This document shows positions 1 to 6,668 of a stretch of 9,078 nt of DNA, in pieces (position 1 is the stretch's first letter; each line of letters opens with the position of its first letter). The translations under genes were made by a program, and so were the position numbers. Under the pieces are notes generated by a model. That model did no database searches and was not told where the DNA came from. It was given only the letters and a program-made list of their open reading frames with translations. Source of the DNA: an uncultured Bacteroidales bacterium (GTDB lineage Bacteria > Bacteroidota > Bacteroidia > Bacteroidales > UBA932); contig CAJUEK010000072.1 of the NCBI GenBank assembly GCA_910585445.1, forward strand, positions 1 to 9,078. The letters are read 5' to 3'.

Positions 1-160
1 AGGTGCCAGTCCTAATTTTGTTTCGCTTCAAAAAGTTTTATCGGACAGCAATAAAAATCTATCGGATCACATTCTGATGCCTGTTGTCTGCACTGTCAGT
101 CTGCATAGCCCGTTATACCTTTTTTAAAGACCATATCCGATACACCAGCGCCCAAAAGAA
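1..160. other. Intergenic stretch at the left edge, no gene seen
   Basis: No convincing reading frame or RNA gene is visible here. Three copies of a 7-base word occur: TATCGGA at 39-45 and 60-66, spaced exactly 21 bp, and its reverse complement TCCGATA at 136-142. A perfect match to the Bacteroidales -7 box (TAATTTTG, plus strand) lies at 13-20, but its -33 partner would fall at or outside the window edge, and downstream there is only the antisense of the lipoprotein gene. This may be the promoter end of a gene beyond the window, or chance. Confidence 0.35.
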
Positions 161-198
161 AAGCAGCGGTGCCGGAAAGTTCCCATGCGCCGCTGCTT
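161..198 (-). terminator. Intrinsic terminator of the OmpA-like/TPR lipoprotein gene
   Basis: A perfect 9-bp inverted repeat (AAGCAGCGG at 161-169, CCGCTGCTT at 190-198) lies 32 bp beyond the stop codon of the leftward gene. The 20-base loop contains a further short complementary pair (GGAA 174-177 with TTCC 180-183). Read on the minus strand, the stem is followed by TTCTTTT, so the RNA has the U-rich tract expected of Rho-independent termination. On the plus strand the tract is poor (GGATTATTTG), so it probably works leftward only. Confidence 0.8.
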
Positions 199-229
199 GG
201 ATTATTTGTTTGCCGTTTCTGGCAATATG

Positions 230-1861
230 TTACCTGTACTGAGCGAACTCAACGTCCTTTGCTGCCCTTTCTGCGAGCTTTTCGCATTTCGCTGCAGTCT
301 CAAGGTTTGATTTCACTGCCTGTGCATTGCCTTGGCGTGCAGCTGCAACTGCCCTGAGGTATGCAGAGTTAGGGCACTCGCATTTGAGAGCTGATGCAGG
401 AGCAGTGTTGCCTACGAGAAGCTGTGCAAGAGCTGCATTGTAGCCTTTTACGCCTGCGAGCTTAGATGCGGCTGCCTGGTACTCTCCGTCGAGAATGTCA
501 ATAACGGCTGCGTTCTCTTTAGCTGAGCTGTTGTTTGCAATAGCAAAATATTCTGCTGCTGCGTCAAGGTCGCCCTTGCGGAGTGAGATTACGCCCATCG
601 CGTTGTTCCAGTCTGCGTCCTTGCTGCATTTCTCAAGAGCATTCACTGCCTTTGCGTAGTCCTTTGCCTGGATATATGTCACTGCAAGGTTGTACTGTGC
701 GCTGGCGCTGTTGTACTTCTCGATTGCCTTCTTGTAGAGGGTCACTTTGTCATCGGTATCCTTTACGAGAGTAGCTGCACGGAGAATTGCAGTCTCGTCA
801 AGCACGTCAATGTTCTCTTCAACGAGCTGGAGAAGCTCCTCGCTTGTATAGTTGATGTACTCGACATTGGCAATGAACCTTGCGCGGCGAAGCTCAGGAA
901 GGATTTCCTTTGCAAGGGTAGAATAGATTGCAGACATGTTCTTGATTTCTTTCTCACGCACTGCAGGGTCGCTGTACATTGAAAGTACGCGGATGATAAG
1001 GTCCTTGTCTTCAAGGTCAGATGCGGCAACCAGCTCCTGGAAGCCTTCCCAGTCCTCACCGACGCTTGTAACATTTACCGGTGCTTCAACTTCGTGTTTC
1101 TTGGTAACCTTGCCGAAAGCTTTTTCTGCTGAAGAAGAACGCTTGTCAGAAAGCTTCACGTTCATGTCTTCCTTTCCGTCCGGAGAAGCATATGCAACGA
1201 TGTCTGTGCTTACGAGGTTCTTGCGGCTGTTTGCCTTGATTTCATCGATGGCAGCCTGGAAGTCTTTGATTGACTGTGACCTCAGCTCGCTGTTCCTTAC
1301 GTTTGAGCTGTTTATCTGATAAAGAATCTGGCCTTCGGCAGTCTGCTTGATTATCTCCTGATAGTTGTCATCCTTAAGGTCGAGCTTGCCGTCCTTACAT
1401 ACGAGCATATAGGTCGTGTTGGCTCCGTCTGCCACTTTCTTTGAAGGAAGGTCGGTTGACTTTGACTTGTGGCTCACTGTGCTGCGAAGCTCAAGGTAGC
1501 ATTTCTCCATGCCCGGAACATAGTCGAAATGTACCTTCTTTGTGATTGTAGCGCCCTCTGAAGGTACTGTCTGGTGGTTGTCTTTCACTTTTTCGCCCTG
1601 GAACATGAAAGGCTCCATTTTCACCTCTCCTCCGTCATAGACAATAACTGGAGTTACTGCCAATATTGCCTTAGGATGGAAGTAATCTTCCGGATAAGTC
1701 ACAGAAACTGTGGCGTCTATTTTCCCGCCTACTACTTCAAGGACAGCCGGTTCGCACTTGACCGTGATGTTCTCTGCCATTTCAGCCATCTTCTCAGGTG
1801 AGCTGCAGGCGGCTGCCATGCCGAGGACGGCGACAGACAAAAATTTGATACCCTTTTTCAT
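230..1861 (-). CDS. Envelope lipoprotein with OmpA-like and TPR regions
   Basis: The 543-residue product begins with a basic, hydrophobic signal sequence ending in a permissive lipobox (AAAC, predicted lipidated Cys19). Residues about 30-160 look like beta-rich Ig-like material. Residues about 175-345 resemble the OmpA-like region of a Bacteroidales family, with AYASPDG (224-229), LSDKR (237-241), GEDWEG (268-273) and LPELRRARF (321-329). Residues about 355-540 are alpha-helical TPR-like repeats (for example 372-412 and 416-445) with an Ala-rich C-terminus. The OmpA-like region suggests peptidoglycan or envelope association and the TPRs suggest a scaffold, but the exact role is unknown. The start at 1861 is chosen because the signal peptide follows at once. 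No Shine-Dalgarno is seen, as is normal in Bacteroidota. The gene has its own -7 box and ends in a strong terminator, so it appears monocistronic. Confidence 0.85.
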   Translation of the reverse strand: MKKGIKFLSVAVLGMAAACSSPEKMAEMAENITVKCEPAVLEVVGGKIDATVSVTYPEDYFHPKAILAVTPVIVYDGGEVKMEPFMFQGEKVKDNHQTVPSEGATITKKVHFDYVPGMEKCYLELRSTVSHKSKSTDLPSKKVADGANTTYMLVCKDGKLDLKDDNYQEIIKQTAEGQILYQINSSNVRNSELRSQSIKDFQAAIDEIKANSRKNLVSTDIVAYASPDGKEDMNVKLSDKRSSSAEKAFGKVTKKHEVEAPVNVTSVGEDWEGFQELVAASDLEDKDLIIRVLSMYSDPAVREKEIKNMSAIYSTLAKEILPELRRARFIANVEYINYTSEELLQLVEENIDVLDETAILRAATLVKDTDDKVTLYKKAIEKYNSASAQYNLAVTYIQAKDYAKAVNALEKCSKDADWNNAMGVISLRKGDLDAAAEYFAIANNSSAKENAAVIDILDGEYQAAASKLAGVKGYNAALAQLLVGNTAPASALKCECPNSAYLRAVAAARQGNAQAVKSNLETAAKCEKLAERAAKDVEFAQYR

Positions 1862-1898
1862 TTTTATTTAAATTGTTAATTGGTTGGTCTTCCCTGTG

Positions 1899-1926
1899 TC
1901 CACTATCCGGCATTCCGGATAATGGG
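1899..1926 (-). promoter_or_regulatory. 5' UTR hairpin of the OmpA-like/TPR lipoprotein gene
   Basis: A perfect 7-bp core stem (TATCCGG 1904-1910 with CCGGATA 1915-1921, loop CATT) extends across one mismatch by a further A-T, two C-G and one T-G pair. It lies between the -7 box (1938-1945) and the start codon, at the predicted extreme 5' end of the leftward transcript. It could stabilise the mRNA, bind a regulator or act as a DNA operator; the sequence cannot tell which. There is no U-tract next to it, so a terminator is unlikely. Confidence 0.5.
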
Positions 1927-1937
1927 CGCATTCTCAG

Positions 1938-1945
1938 CAAAGATA
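1938..1945 (-). promoter_or_regulatory. -7 promoter box of the OmpA-like/TPR lipoprotein gene
   Basis: On the minus strand this reads TATCTTTG, an exact match to the Bacteroidales primary-sigma -7 consensus TAnnTTTG. It would start transcription near 1931, giving a leader of about 70 bases. No convincing TTG -33 element is present at the usual 19-21 bp spacing, so the call rests on the -7 box and position alone. Confidence 0.5.
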
Positions 1946-2015
1946 ACCATATTTTTGTATTATTGCCTGTTCTGTTACTTATTTTAACATATTCTGAAGC
2001 CTGGTGGCAATTTTG

Positions 2016-2417
2016 TCACTTGGCTTTTTGCCGTATCTTGACACTCTTATAGAGGTCTCCGCAACTTACCGTCACTTTCCCGTTCCGTTCTTTTCCTGTG
2101 GCATTTTCTGTCGCGGAGATTGTCAGAGACGTGCGGTCGTTGAGGTCCGTATATCCGGCATGCAGCCACTCTCCGGTGATTGCCACCATTTTATAGTGCT
2201 CATCCTGGACAACCTCCTTATCTTTCGGATTCTCCCCGTTTTCAAAAATGCCGCCGAGGTCAAATTGGGAGCCGGTTTTTGACCATACCTCCTGTTTGCC
2301 TCCTTCTGCCTCAAATACTATATCTGTCGATGAAAGCTTGATGAAATCTTTCCAGACCCCTCTTGCGCATCCGCACAATGCCAAAGTGCTTGCTATGATA
2401 ATAAAAACTTTATTCAT
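2016..2417 (-). CDS. Small BACON-like lipoprotein
   Basis: The 133-residue product has a short signal peptide with the lipobox LCGC, giving a predicted lipidated Cys17. The rest resembles one BACON/Ig-like beta domain: an EAEGGKQEV-type first strand (37-44), a GEW motif (82-84), and a closing run with TISATENATG (99-108), RNGKVTV (111-117) and a final KIRQ strand (127-130). BACON domains in Bacteroidota are usually attached to surface glycan-active enzymes or proteases; a stand-alone copy is less typical. It lies 67 bp downstream of the C10 protease on the same strand with no visible promoter or terminator between, so co-transcription is likely. It could be an accessory or inhibitor of that protease, since small inhibitor-like lipoproteins are known beside C10 proteases in Bacteroides, but that is inference. 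The BACON assignment is from motif memory and moderately sure. Confidence 0.8.
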   Translation of the reverse strand: MNKVFIIIASTLALCGCARGVWKDFIKLSSTDIVFEAEGGKQEVWSKTGSQFDLGGIFENGENPKDKEVVQDEHYKMVAITGEWLHAGYTDLNDRTSLTISATENATGKERNGKVTVSCGDLYKSVKIRQKAK

Positions 2418-2484
2418 AAGACTTTATTATTTATTGTTATTGTAACTTTCCAATATGGCCAGTTCTTGCCGTTTATAAATTTAC
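2418..2484. other. Short gap between protease and BACON-like gene
   Basis: The 67 bp between the two leftward genes are AT-rich. No CAAAnnTA (reverse -7 box) and no hairpin longer than 3-4 bp with a U-tract was found, which supports a shared transcript for the two genes. Confidence 0.4.
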
Positions 2485-3747
2485 TTATTTAGAGTATGTG
2501 ATAAGCCTGTAATTCCAAGTGTAATTCCTTGATCCAGAAATGGATGTTCCAGTATCTATGCCGTTTTCAATGCTATGTCGGTCTGTTGTACTGAATACGC
2601 CTTTTTTATAATAACCGTCACTTGCACCGAGCCAGCCCCAATTGATATGATAATATGCGTCATCCATTAATCCATCTATGATCCATGCGTGCCCTGAAGT
2701 GCCCCTAGACCCGTCCAAATAAACTGGAAGCCCTCTTTTAAGTTGTGCATCTGCTTTTTTCTGGTTCGTTTTTCCAAATCCTAAGAATTTTTTCACATCT
2801 GAGTAGCCATAGTTTTTTAAGGTACGTTTGGCTCCGTCTGCCCATCCGCCTGAGCCATCTTCGTCATAGCGTATATAACAATTGTGCCTCTTTCCGATTT
2901 CATAAACAAAATGTGCGACCTGGTCTTGTTGGTCAAGTGTTCCGTAAAAAGCAGACGTACCATAATCTTTTCCGTTGCAGACCTTGTTCATATCATCCCA
3001 ATTACATTGCTTCCCGTCAAAGGAAGGGTTTGCCGGCAATCTGTTATATAGCATTATTTGCGAAGTGGCAATGGCAACGCATCCGGCAGGATAGTGATTG
3101 GGTGTATATTTATTCCAGACAAGCTCATCTCTACCATTCTCTCGTTGTGACCACTTCGTTTGAATATAAGGGCCATATACGTTCCCGCGTGAGGCTTTTG
3201 TTGCGGGTGACTCTTCATGTTTGCCATAAATCAAATCGGATATCATTGACGACAGAACGATAGAGGGGACTATTATAGGGCCAGTTTCAGAGTAATTTTC
3301 TCCTACATTATCTTTTTGTTCATTACATATTGCAGAAAACGCTTCTGTAAAATCATCTGCGGTTAAAGAACCTGCTTCTGTGATGCAATAAACATCTTCT
3401 CCCAACCGTTTATTAGCGGACATGATTGCAAAACCATTCTCGTTCTCAAAGTTCACTACATACATCAGTGTGTCAGGTATGATTTCATTTTCAAATGATT
3501 TTGTATGTGTAAACGTATGCTTGCCGACAACTATTATGTCATCTGTGGAATAGATTCTACTTGAATTTGATTTGACTGCCTGCACGCAATTCATGGCTTT
3601 TTCAAGGTTCGCCAATGCATCGTATAAGGCAATGGTTTCAGATTCGGTTCGTGTACTCTGAGTTTCGGCTTCTGTGCCAAAATTTTCATGTGTACAGCCT
3701 TGGAGTAGCAATAAGGCTGCAATCAGGAAGCTTGATAATCGTTTCAT
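2485..3747 (-). CDS. C10-family (streptopain-like) cysteine protease lipoprotein
   Basis: The 420-residue product is a predicted secreted, lipid-anchored protease zymogen. From the chosen start, a signal peptide ends in the lipobox LLQGC (Cys18). Residues about 38-150 resemble the Spi-type propeptide of streptopain, with the typical LMYVVNF (94-100) and GFAIMSA (105-111). The mature domain starts near residue 190. Its catalytic cysteine is in AGCVAIATSQIM (Cys223), the histidine is in SGHAWIIDG (His353), and YYHINWGW (365-372) holds the Asn/Trp oxyanion region. All key residues are present, so it should be active. C10 members include SpeB of streptococci and the Bfp proteases of Bacteroides fragilis, which cleave host or dietary proteins. 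An in-frame ATG at 3777 adds 10 residues before the signal peptide; 3747 is preferred because it gives a standard signal sequence and leaves a sensible leader from the candidate promoter. The BACON-like gene follows. Confidence 0.93.
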   Translation of the reverse strand: MKRLSSFLIAALLLLQGCTHENFGTEAETQSTRTESETIALYDALANLEKAMNCVQAVKSNSSRIYSTDDIIVVGKHTFTHTKSFENEIIPDTLMYVVNFENENGFAIMSANKRLGEDVYCITEAGSLTADDFTEAFSAICNEQKDNVGENYSETGPIIVPSIVLSSMISDLIYGKHEESPATKASRGNVYGPYIQTKWSQRENGRDELVWNKYTPNHYPAGCVAIATSQIMLYNRLPANPSFDGKQCNWDDMNKVCNGKDYGTSAFYGTLDQQDQVAHFVYEIGKRHNCYIRYDEDGSGGWADGAKRTLKNYGYSDVKKFLGFGKTNQKKADAQLKRGLPVYLDGSRGTSGHAWIIDGLMDDAYYHINWGWLGASDGYYKKGVFSTTDRHSIENGIDTGTSISGSRNYTWNYRLITYSK

Positions 3748-3794
3748 ATTATTCGATGTTTTAAAAAAGTTTATCATGCGCCGGTTTCAGTCGC

Positions 3795-3824
3795 GAAAGT
3801 TAGGCAAATAATTTCAGACGGCAA
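3795..3824 (-). promoter_or_regulatory. Candidate promoter of the C10 protease gene
   Basis: On the minus strand, TTG (3824-3822) is followed after exactly 19 bp by TAACTTTC (3802-3795), which matches the Bacteroidales TAnnTTTG -7 box at all but the last base. Transcription would begin near 3788, giving a leader of about 40 bases to the ATG at 3747 and about 11 to the alternative ATG at 3777. Confidence 0.45.
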
Positions 3825-3864
3825 TTGCATATATGGGAAATTTGATTGCGTTTACGATAAATGT

Positions 3865-3877
3865 TGCGCCTTGCGCA
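3865..3877. promoter_or_regulatory. Inverted repeat upstream of the sigma-54-type regulator
   Basis: TGCGC and GCGCA flank a 3-base spacer (CTT), a perfect 5-bp dyad centred about 43 bp before the predicted transcription start of the rightward regulator gene. TTGCG occurs three times nearby (3846, 3864, 3871). Its position suits an operator or activator site, but the repeat is short and could be chance. Confidence 0.25.
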
Positions 3878-3899
3878 TAGCCTTCAAATAAATTTATAG

Positions 3900-3907
3900 T
3901 AACTTTG
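3900..3907 (+). promoter_or_regulatory. -7 promoter box of the regulator-lptE-TPR-secG operon
   Basis: TAACTTTG matches the Bacteroidales -7 consensus TAnnTTTG exactly and ends only 7 bases before the ATG at 3915. Transcription would start at or next to the start codon, so the mRNA should be leaderless or nearly so. The nearest upstream TTG (3871-3873) is 26 bp away, longer than the usual 19-21 bp, so the -33 element is poor or absent and an activator may be needed. Confidence 0.6.
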
Positions 3908-3914
3908 TCCCGCT

Positions 3915-5153
3915 ATGACTAGTCAGGAATTACAGAGTTTAAAGAATAAATATGACATAATCGGCAACGATCCTGCCCTAAACAGGGCATTGGAGATTGC
4001 CGTTGCGGTCGCGCCTACCGACATAACGGTCCTGGTGACAGGTGAGAGCGGTGTCGGAAAGGAAAACATACCTCAGATTATACACCAGAACAGTGCACGC
4101 AAGCGCGGGAAATATTTTGCCGTCAATTGCGGTGCCATCCCGGAAGGTACCATAGACTCGGAGCTTTTCGGGCATGAGAAAGGGTCGTTTACGGGTGCCA
4201 ATGAGATGCGCAAGGGATATTTTGAGGAAGCAGACGGGGGAACATTGTTCCTTGACGAGATTGGTGAGCTGCCTTTGCCTTCGCAGGCCAAGCTTCTGCG
4301 TGTGCTCCAGTCGGGAGAGTTTATCCGTGTCGGCTCTTCAAAAGTGCTGAAGACGGATGTCAGGGTAGTTGCCGCCACCAATGTAAATCTGATGTATGCG
4401 GTGTCGAAAGGAAAATTCCGTGAAGACCTGTATTACAGGCTCAATGCCGTTTCCATCATAATGCCGTCTCTGCGTGAGCGTCCTGGTGACATAAACCTGC
4501 TGTTCCGCAAATTCGCCTCTGATTTTGCAGCCAAATATGGCGTTTGCAAGGCCACTCTTACCGAAGAGGCCTCGATAATGCTCAGGAAATACCGCTGGCC
4601 GGGCAATATCCGCCAGCTCAAGAATGTCGCGGAAACGATTTCCGCCCTTGAATCGTCCAAAGTTTCCGCAGCTTCAGACAAATGTATGGTGGATGCCGAT
4701 GTGCTTGCCGGATATATCCCGCGTGAAGAGCCGGATTTGCTTCCTGCAAGGGTTGCGTCTTATCAGGAATCGGCCGAAAGCGCAGGGGAGAGGGAGGCTA
4801 TAATAAGGACTTTGCTCCAATTGAAGCAGGATGTCGATTATCTCAAGGAAGTTGTGCTTAAATCCGGGGTGCCACGCAGTTCTGCACCTGCCATAGCGGC
4901 TCCTTCCGCACATGATGAGAGGCTTGATGACAGATGGGCCGGACATGCCCGCCCAGATGTTATGGACCGTCAGGAAGACCCTGAGGAACAGGATTTTGAG
5001 GAAAGTTCATCTGAGGACCTGTCAATAAAGTCGGCCAATATGGAGCTGATAGAAAAAGTCCTCCGCAAGCATGGCGGAAACCGCAAGGCCGCCGCTGCAG
5101 AGCTTGGCATTTCAGAGAGGACGCTATACCGTAAGATAAAGCAGAAGATATGA
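3915..5153 (+). CDS. Receiver-less sigma-54-type AAA+ transcriptional activator
   Basis: The 412-residue product is an NtrC-family ATPase that would remodel sigma-54 RNA polymerase. The AAA+ domain begins almost at the N-terminus: Walker A GESGVGKE (43-50), the sigma-54 contact loop GSFTGA (90-95, a common variant of GAFTGA), Walker B LFLDE (Asp114, Glu115), arginines in FREDLYYR (169, 175) and WPGNIRQL (228-235). A linker of about 130 residues follows, acidic at about 348-370. A Fis-type helix-turn-helix ends the protein (about 376-412, with GGNRKAAAAELGIS and RTLYRKI). There is no receiver, GAF or PAS domain, so activity must be controlled by expression, partners or the linker. The contact loop and ATPase motifs are intact. 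The stop codon overlaps the lptE start by 4 bp, so this regulator heads an envelope operon. Its targets are unknown; no clear sigma-54 -24/-12 site was found in the window. Confidence 0.92.
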   Translation: MTSQELQSLKNKYDIIGNDPALNRALEIAVAVAPTDITVLVTGESGVGKENIPQIIHQNSARKRGKYFAVNCGAIPEGTIDSELFGHEKGSFTGANEMRKGYFEEADGGTLFLDEIGELPLPSQAKLLRVLQSGEFIRVGSSKVLKTDVRVVAATNVNLMYAVSKGKFREDLYYRLNAVSIIMPSLRERPGDINLLFRKFASDFAAKYGVCKATLTEEASIMLRKYRWPGNIRQLKNVAETISALESSKVSAASDKCMVDADVLAGYIPREEPDLLPARVASYQESAESAGEREAIIRTLLQLKQDVDYLKEVVLKSGVPRSSAPAIAAPSAHDERLDDRWAGHARPDVMDRQEDPEEQDFEESSSEDLSIKSANMELIEKVLRKHGGNRKAAAAELGISERTLYRKIKQKI

Positions 5154-5680
5154 GTTGTTCGGGAAAGAAAATATTGGCCTGGCTGCCTTTGGCGGCAGTT
5201 CCGGCTGTTGTTTTGCTGCTCCATTCGTGCGGCATATACTCGTTTACCGGAACTTCAATCCAGCCGGATGTGAAGACTGTGACGATAAATTATTTTGAAT
5301 ACAAGGCGCTTAAGGTTAACCCTTCTCTCAGCAACCAGCTTACGGAAGCATTGCAGGAGAAGTTCATCAAGCTTACGCGTCTTGAACTTGTGGATGAAGA
5401 AGGTGACCTTGAGATAACAGGTGCAGTTACCGGATATGATGTCAAGGCCACGGCCATCACTGCCAATGAGGAAGCTGCACAGAACCGTCTGACTGTGAAT
5501 GTGAAAATCAGTTTCGCCAACAGAAAGTACCCGGAGGATGACTTCCAGGACAAGTCTTTCTCCGCATATGCTGATTTTGACGCGATGACTTCGCTTGATG
5601 CGGCTGAGTCACAGTTGTGCGAGGATATCGTTGAGCAGTTGTGCGAGGATATTTTCAATGCGACTGTCGCAAACTGGTAG
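5150..5680 (+). CDS. lptE: LptE-family LPS-assembly outer membrane lipoprotein
   Basis: The 176-residue product has an N-terminal signal with the lipobox LHSC (Cys27) followed at once by GIYSFTGTSI (28-37), the typical opening of Bacteroidota LptE proteins. Further family-like features are the VTINYF strand (44-49), an L..LEL..EEGDLEITG segment (about 75-91) and the C-terminal FNATVANW (169-176). LptE plugs the LptD barrel and helps insert lipopolysaccharide in the outer leaflet; LptD itself is not in the window. The ATG overlaps the upstream TGA as ATGA, so translation is probably coupled to the activator gene. Near the C-terminus QLCEDI occurs twice (155-160 and 163-168), encoded by an exact 17-bp repeat. 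LptE assignment rests on the lipoprotein layout, the signature and the neighbours; sequence conservation in this family is low. Confidence 0.85.
   Translation: MSCSGKKILAWLPLAAVPAVVLLLHSCGIYSFTGTSIQPDVKTVTINYFEYKALKVNPSLSNQLTEALQEKFIKLTRLELVDEEGDLEITGAVTGYDVKATAITANEEAAQNRLTVNVKISFANRKYPEDDFQDKSFSAYADFDAMTSLDAAESQLCEDIVEQLCEDIFNATVANW
5612..5652 (+). repeat. Two 17-bp direct repeats inside lptE
   Basis: CAGTTGTGCGAGGATAT is present at 5612-5628 and again at 5636-5652, a period of 24 bp (8 codons). It encodes QLCEDI twice in the C-terminal helix. The frame is kept. This may be a recent in-frame tandem duplication or local sequence convergence in a helix with heptad-like repetition. Confidence 0.9.
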
Positions 5681-5684
5681 GTGT

Positions 5685-6281
5685 ATGGGATATATTGACA
5701 TAAAGAAACTTAACCTTGACGAACTTGTCGGAGTCGTGAACCTTTATCCTTGGTTTTCAGGAGCAAGGAAGGAATTGTGCCGCAGGATGAGCCAGTTGGG
5801 AGGAGAAGGCTGGGGAGAGGCCCAGTATGCCGATGCGGCGCTGTATGTCGGAGCGAGGGAAAAGCTTGCCTGCATGGTTCGCACCGGAGACAGGACTGAC
5901 TGGACTGATGCGGATGTGGAGCGTCTTATCAAGAATTATATTTCTGAGAAAGAGACCCGTGAGGTTCCTGCTGACACCGGTGCAAGGAAGGTCTATGCCG
6001 GCGTGGGCGACTATTTCTCTCAGGAGGAGTATGACAAGGTAAGGAGGACGGATGACAATGTGTTCTCCAGGTATGCCTCAAAGGCAAGGCAGGGCAAGAC
6101 TGCGTCTGAAGACCAGGTCGGGGAGGAACTTGGCTTCTATACGGAGACATTGGCCCAGATTTATGCGGAGCAGGGATATTATGACAGGGCAAAGAGCATT
6201 TATTCCAAACTAATTTTGGCATATCCGGAAAAAAGTGCTTACTTTGCAACCCTTATTCAAAAAATGAACGGTTTAAATTAG
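5685..6281 (+). CDS. Small TPR-like protein of the lptE-secG operon
   Basis: The 198-residue product starts MGYIDIKKLNLDEL and has no signal peptide, so it is predicted to be cytoplasmic. The N-terminal part contains GVVNLYPWFSGAR (about 16-28) and an AQYADAAL stretch; the middle (about 70-150) is charged and has FSQEEYDKV. Residues about 150-190 form a TPR-like helical pair, with ETLAQIYAEQGYYDRA and YSKLILAYPEKSAYF as its two halves. This suggests protein binding, but the partner is unknown. The frame is open further upstream to 5595, overlapping lptE in another frame. The ATG at 5685 is chosen because it lies 4 bp after the lptE stop, starts a natural-looking protein sequence, and the upstream extension is Arg/Ser/Cys-rich shadow sequence. 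secG follows after 6 bp. Related TPR proteins are found between lptE and secG in other Bacteroidales, as far as I recall. Confidence 0.85.
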   Translation: MGYIDIKKLNLDELVGVVNLYPWFSGARKELCRRMSQLGGEGWGEAQYADAALYVGAREKLACMVRTGDRTDWTDADVERLIKNYISEKETREVPADTGARKVYAGVGDYFSQEEYDKVRRTDDNVFSRYASKARQGKTASEDQVGEELGFYTETLAQIYAEQGYYDRAKSIYSKLILAYPEKSAYFATLIQKMNGLN

Positions 6282-6287
6282 TATAAT

Positions 6288-6647
6288 ATGAATGTACTAT
6301 TCACCATTTTGACAATTTGTGTGCTTGTCGCCAGCCTTATGGTGACTCTTATCGTGCTCCTTCAGAACGGCAAGGGCGGCGGACTCGCAAGCAATTTCGT
6401 AGCCGGCAACCAGACTTTCGGCGTGCGTCAGACAGCTGACATCCTCGAGAAGATTACCTGGGGCCTCGTGGCATTCATTTTCCTTGTGTCTGTAATAACA
6501 ACCTTTACCGTAGGTTCAGGTTCAAAGGACATGAACTTCTCGGACAGGGCTGAGAGCGAGATGACAGAGGAAGTTGCATTCCCTGCTCCAGAGGCTCAGA
6601 ATCCTGCTGCTGAGGTTGCTGAACCTGCTGCTGACCAGGCAAACTGA
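6288..6647 (+). CDS. secG: Preprotein translocase subunit SecG
   Basis: The 119-residue inner-membrane protein has two transmembrane helices (about 3-26 and 56-76) joined by a loop with the SecG signature LLQNGKGGGL (24-33) and FGVRQTADILEK (44-55). SecG supports SecYEG-dependent export by assisting SecA cycling. The C-terminal tail (about 90-119) is low-complexity, rich in Ala, Glu and Pro, as in other Bacteroidota SecG proteins. The gene begins 6 bp after the TPR-like gene and ends with two consecutive stop codons (TGA TAG, 6645-6650). It is the last gene of the operon that starts at 3915. Confidence 0.95.
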   Translation: MNVLFTILTICVLVASLMVTLIVLLQNGKGGGLASNFVAGNQTFGVRQTADILEKITWGLVAFIFLVSVITTFTVGSGSKDMNFSDRAESEMTEEVAFPAPEAQNPAAEVAEPAADQAN

Positions 6648-6668
6648 TAGAAATGGCATATGCCGATG

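Noticed and set aside
936..1319. A 127-codon plus-strand frame inside the OmpA-like/TPR lipoprotein gene
   Set aside because: It is antisense to a complete lipoprotein gene, has Ser/Phe-rich low-information sequence and no promoter.
1990..2015. Possible terminator after the BACON-like gene (GCC-ACCA-GGC on the minus strand)
   Set aside because: The stem is only 3-4 bp and no U-tract follows.
2005..2019. Similarity of TGGCAATTTTGTCAC to the dyad before clpB (shared 9-mer ATTTTGTCA)
   Set aside because: It overlaps the stop codon of the BACON-like gene, is not a proper dyad, and a shared 9-mer in 9 kb is not surprising.
3748..3777. Longer start for the C10 protease at 3777
   Set aside because: It would put ten polar residues before a standard lipoprotein signal and leave only about 11 bases after the candidate transcription start.
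5595..5684. N-terminal extension of the small TPR-like protein into lptE
   Set aside because: The extra 30 residues are Arg/Ser/Cys-rich and read through the lptE repeat in another frame; the ATG at 5685, 4 bp after lptE, is the natural start.
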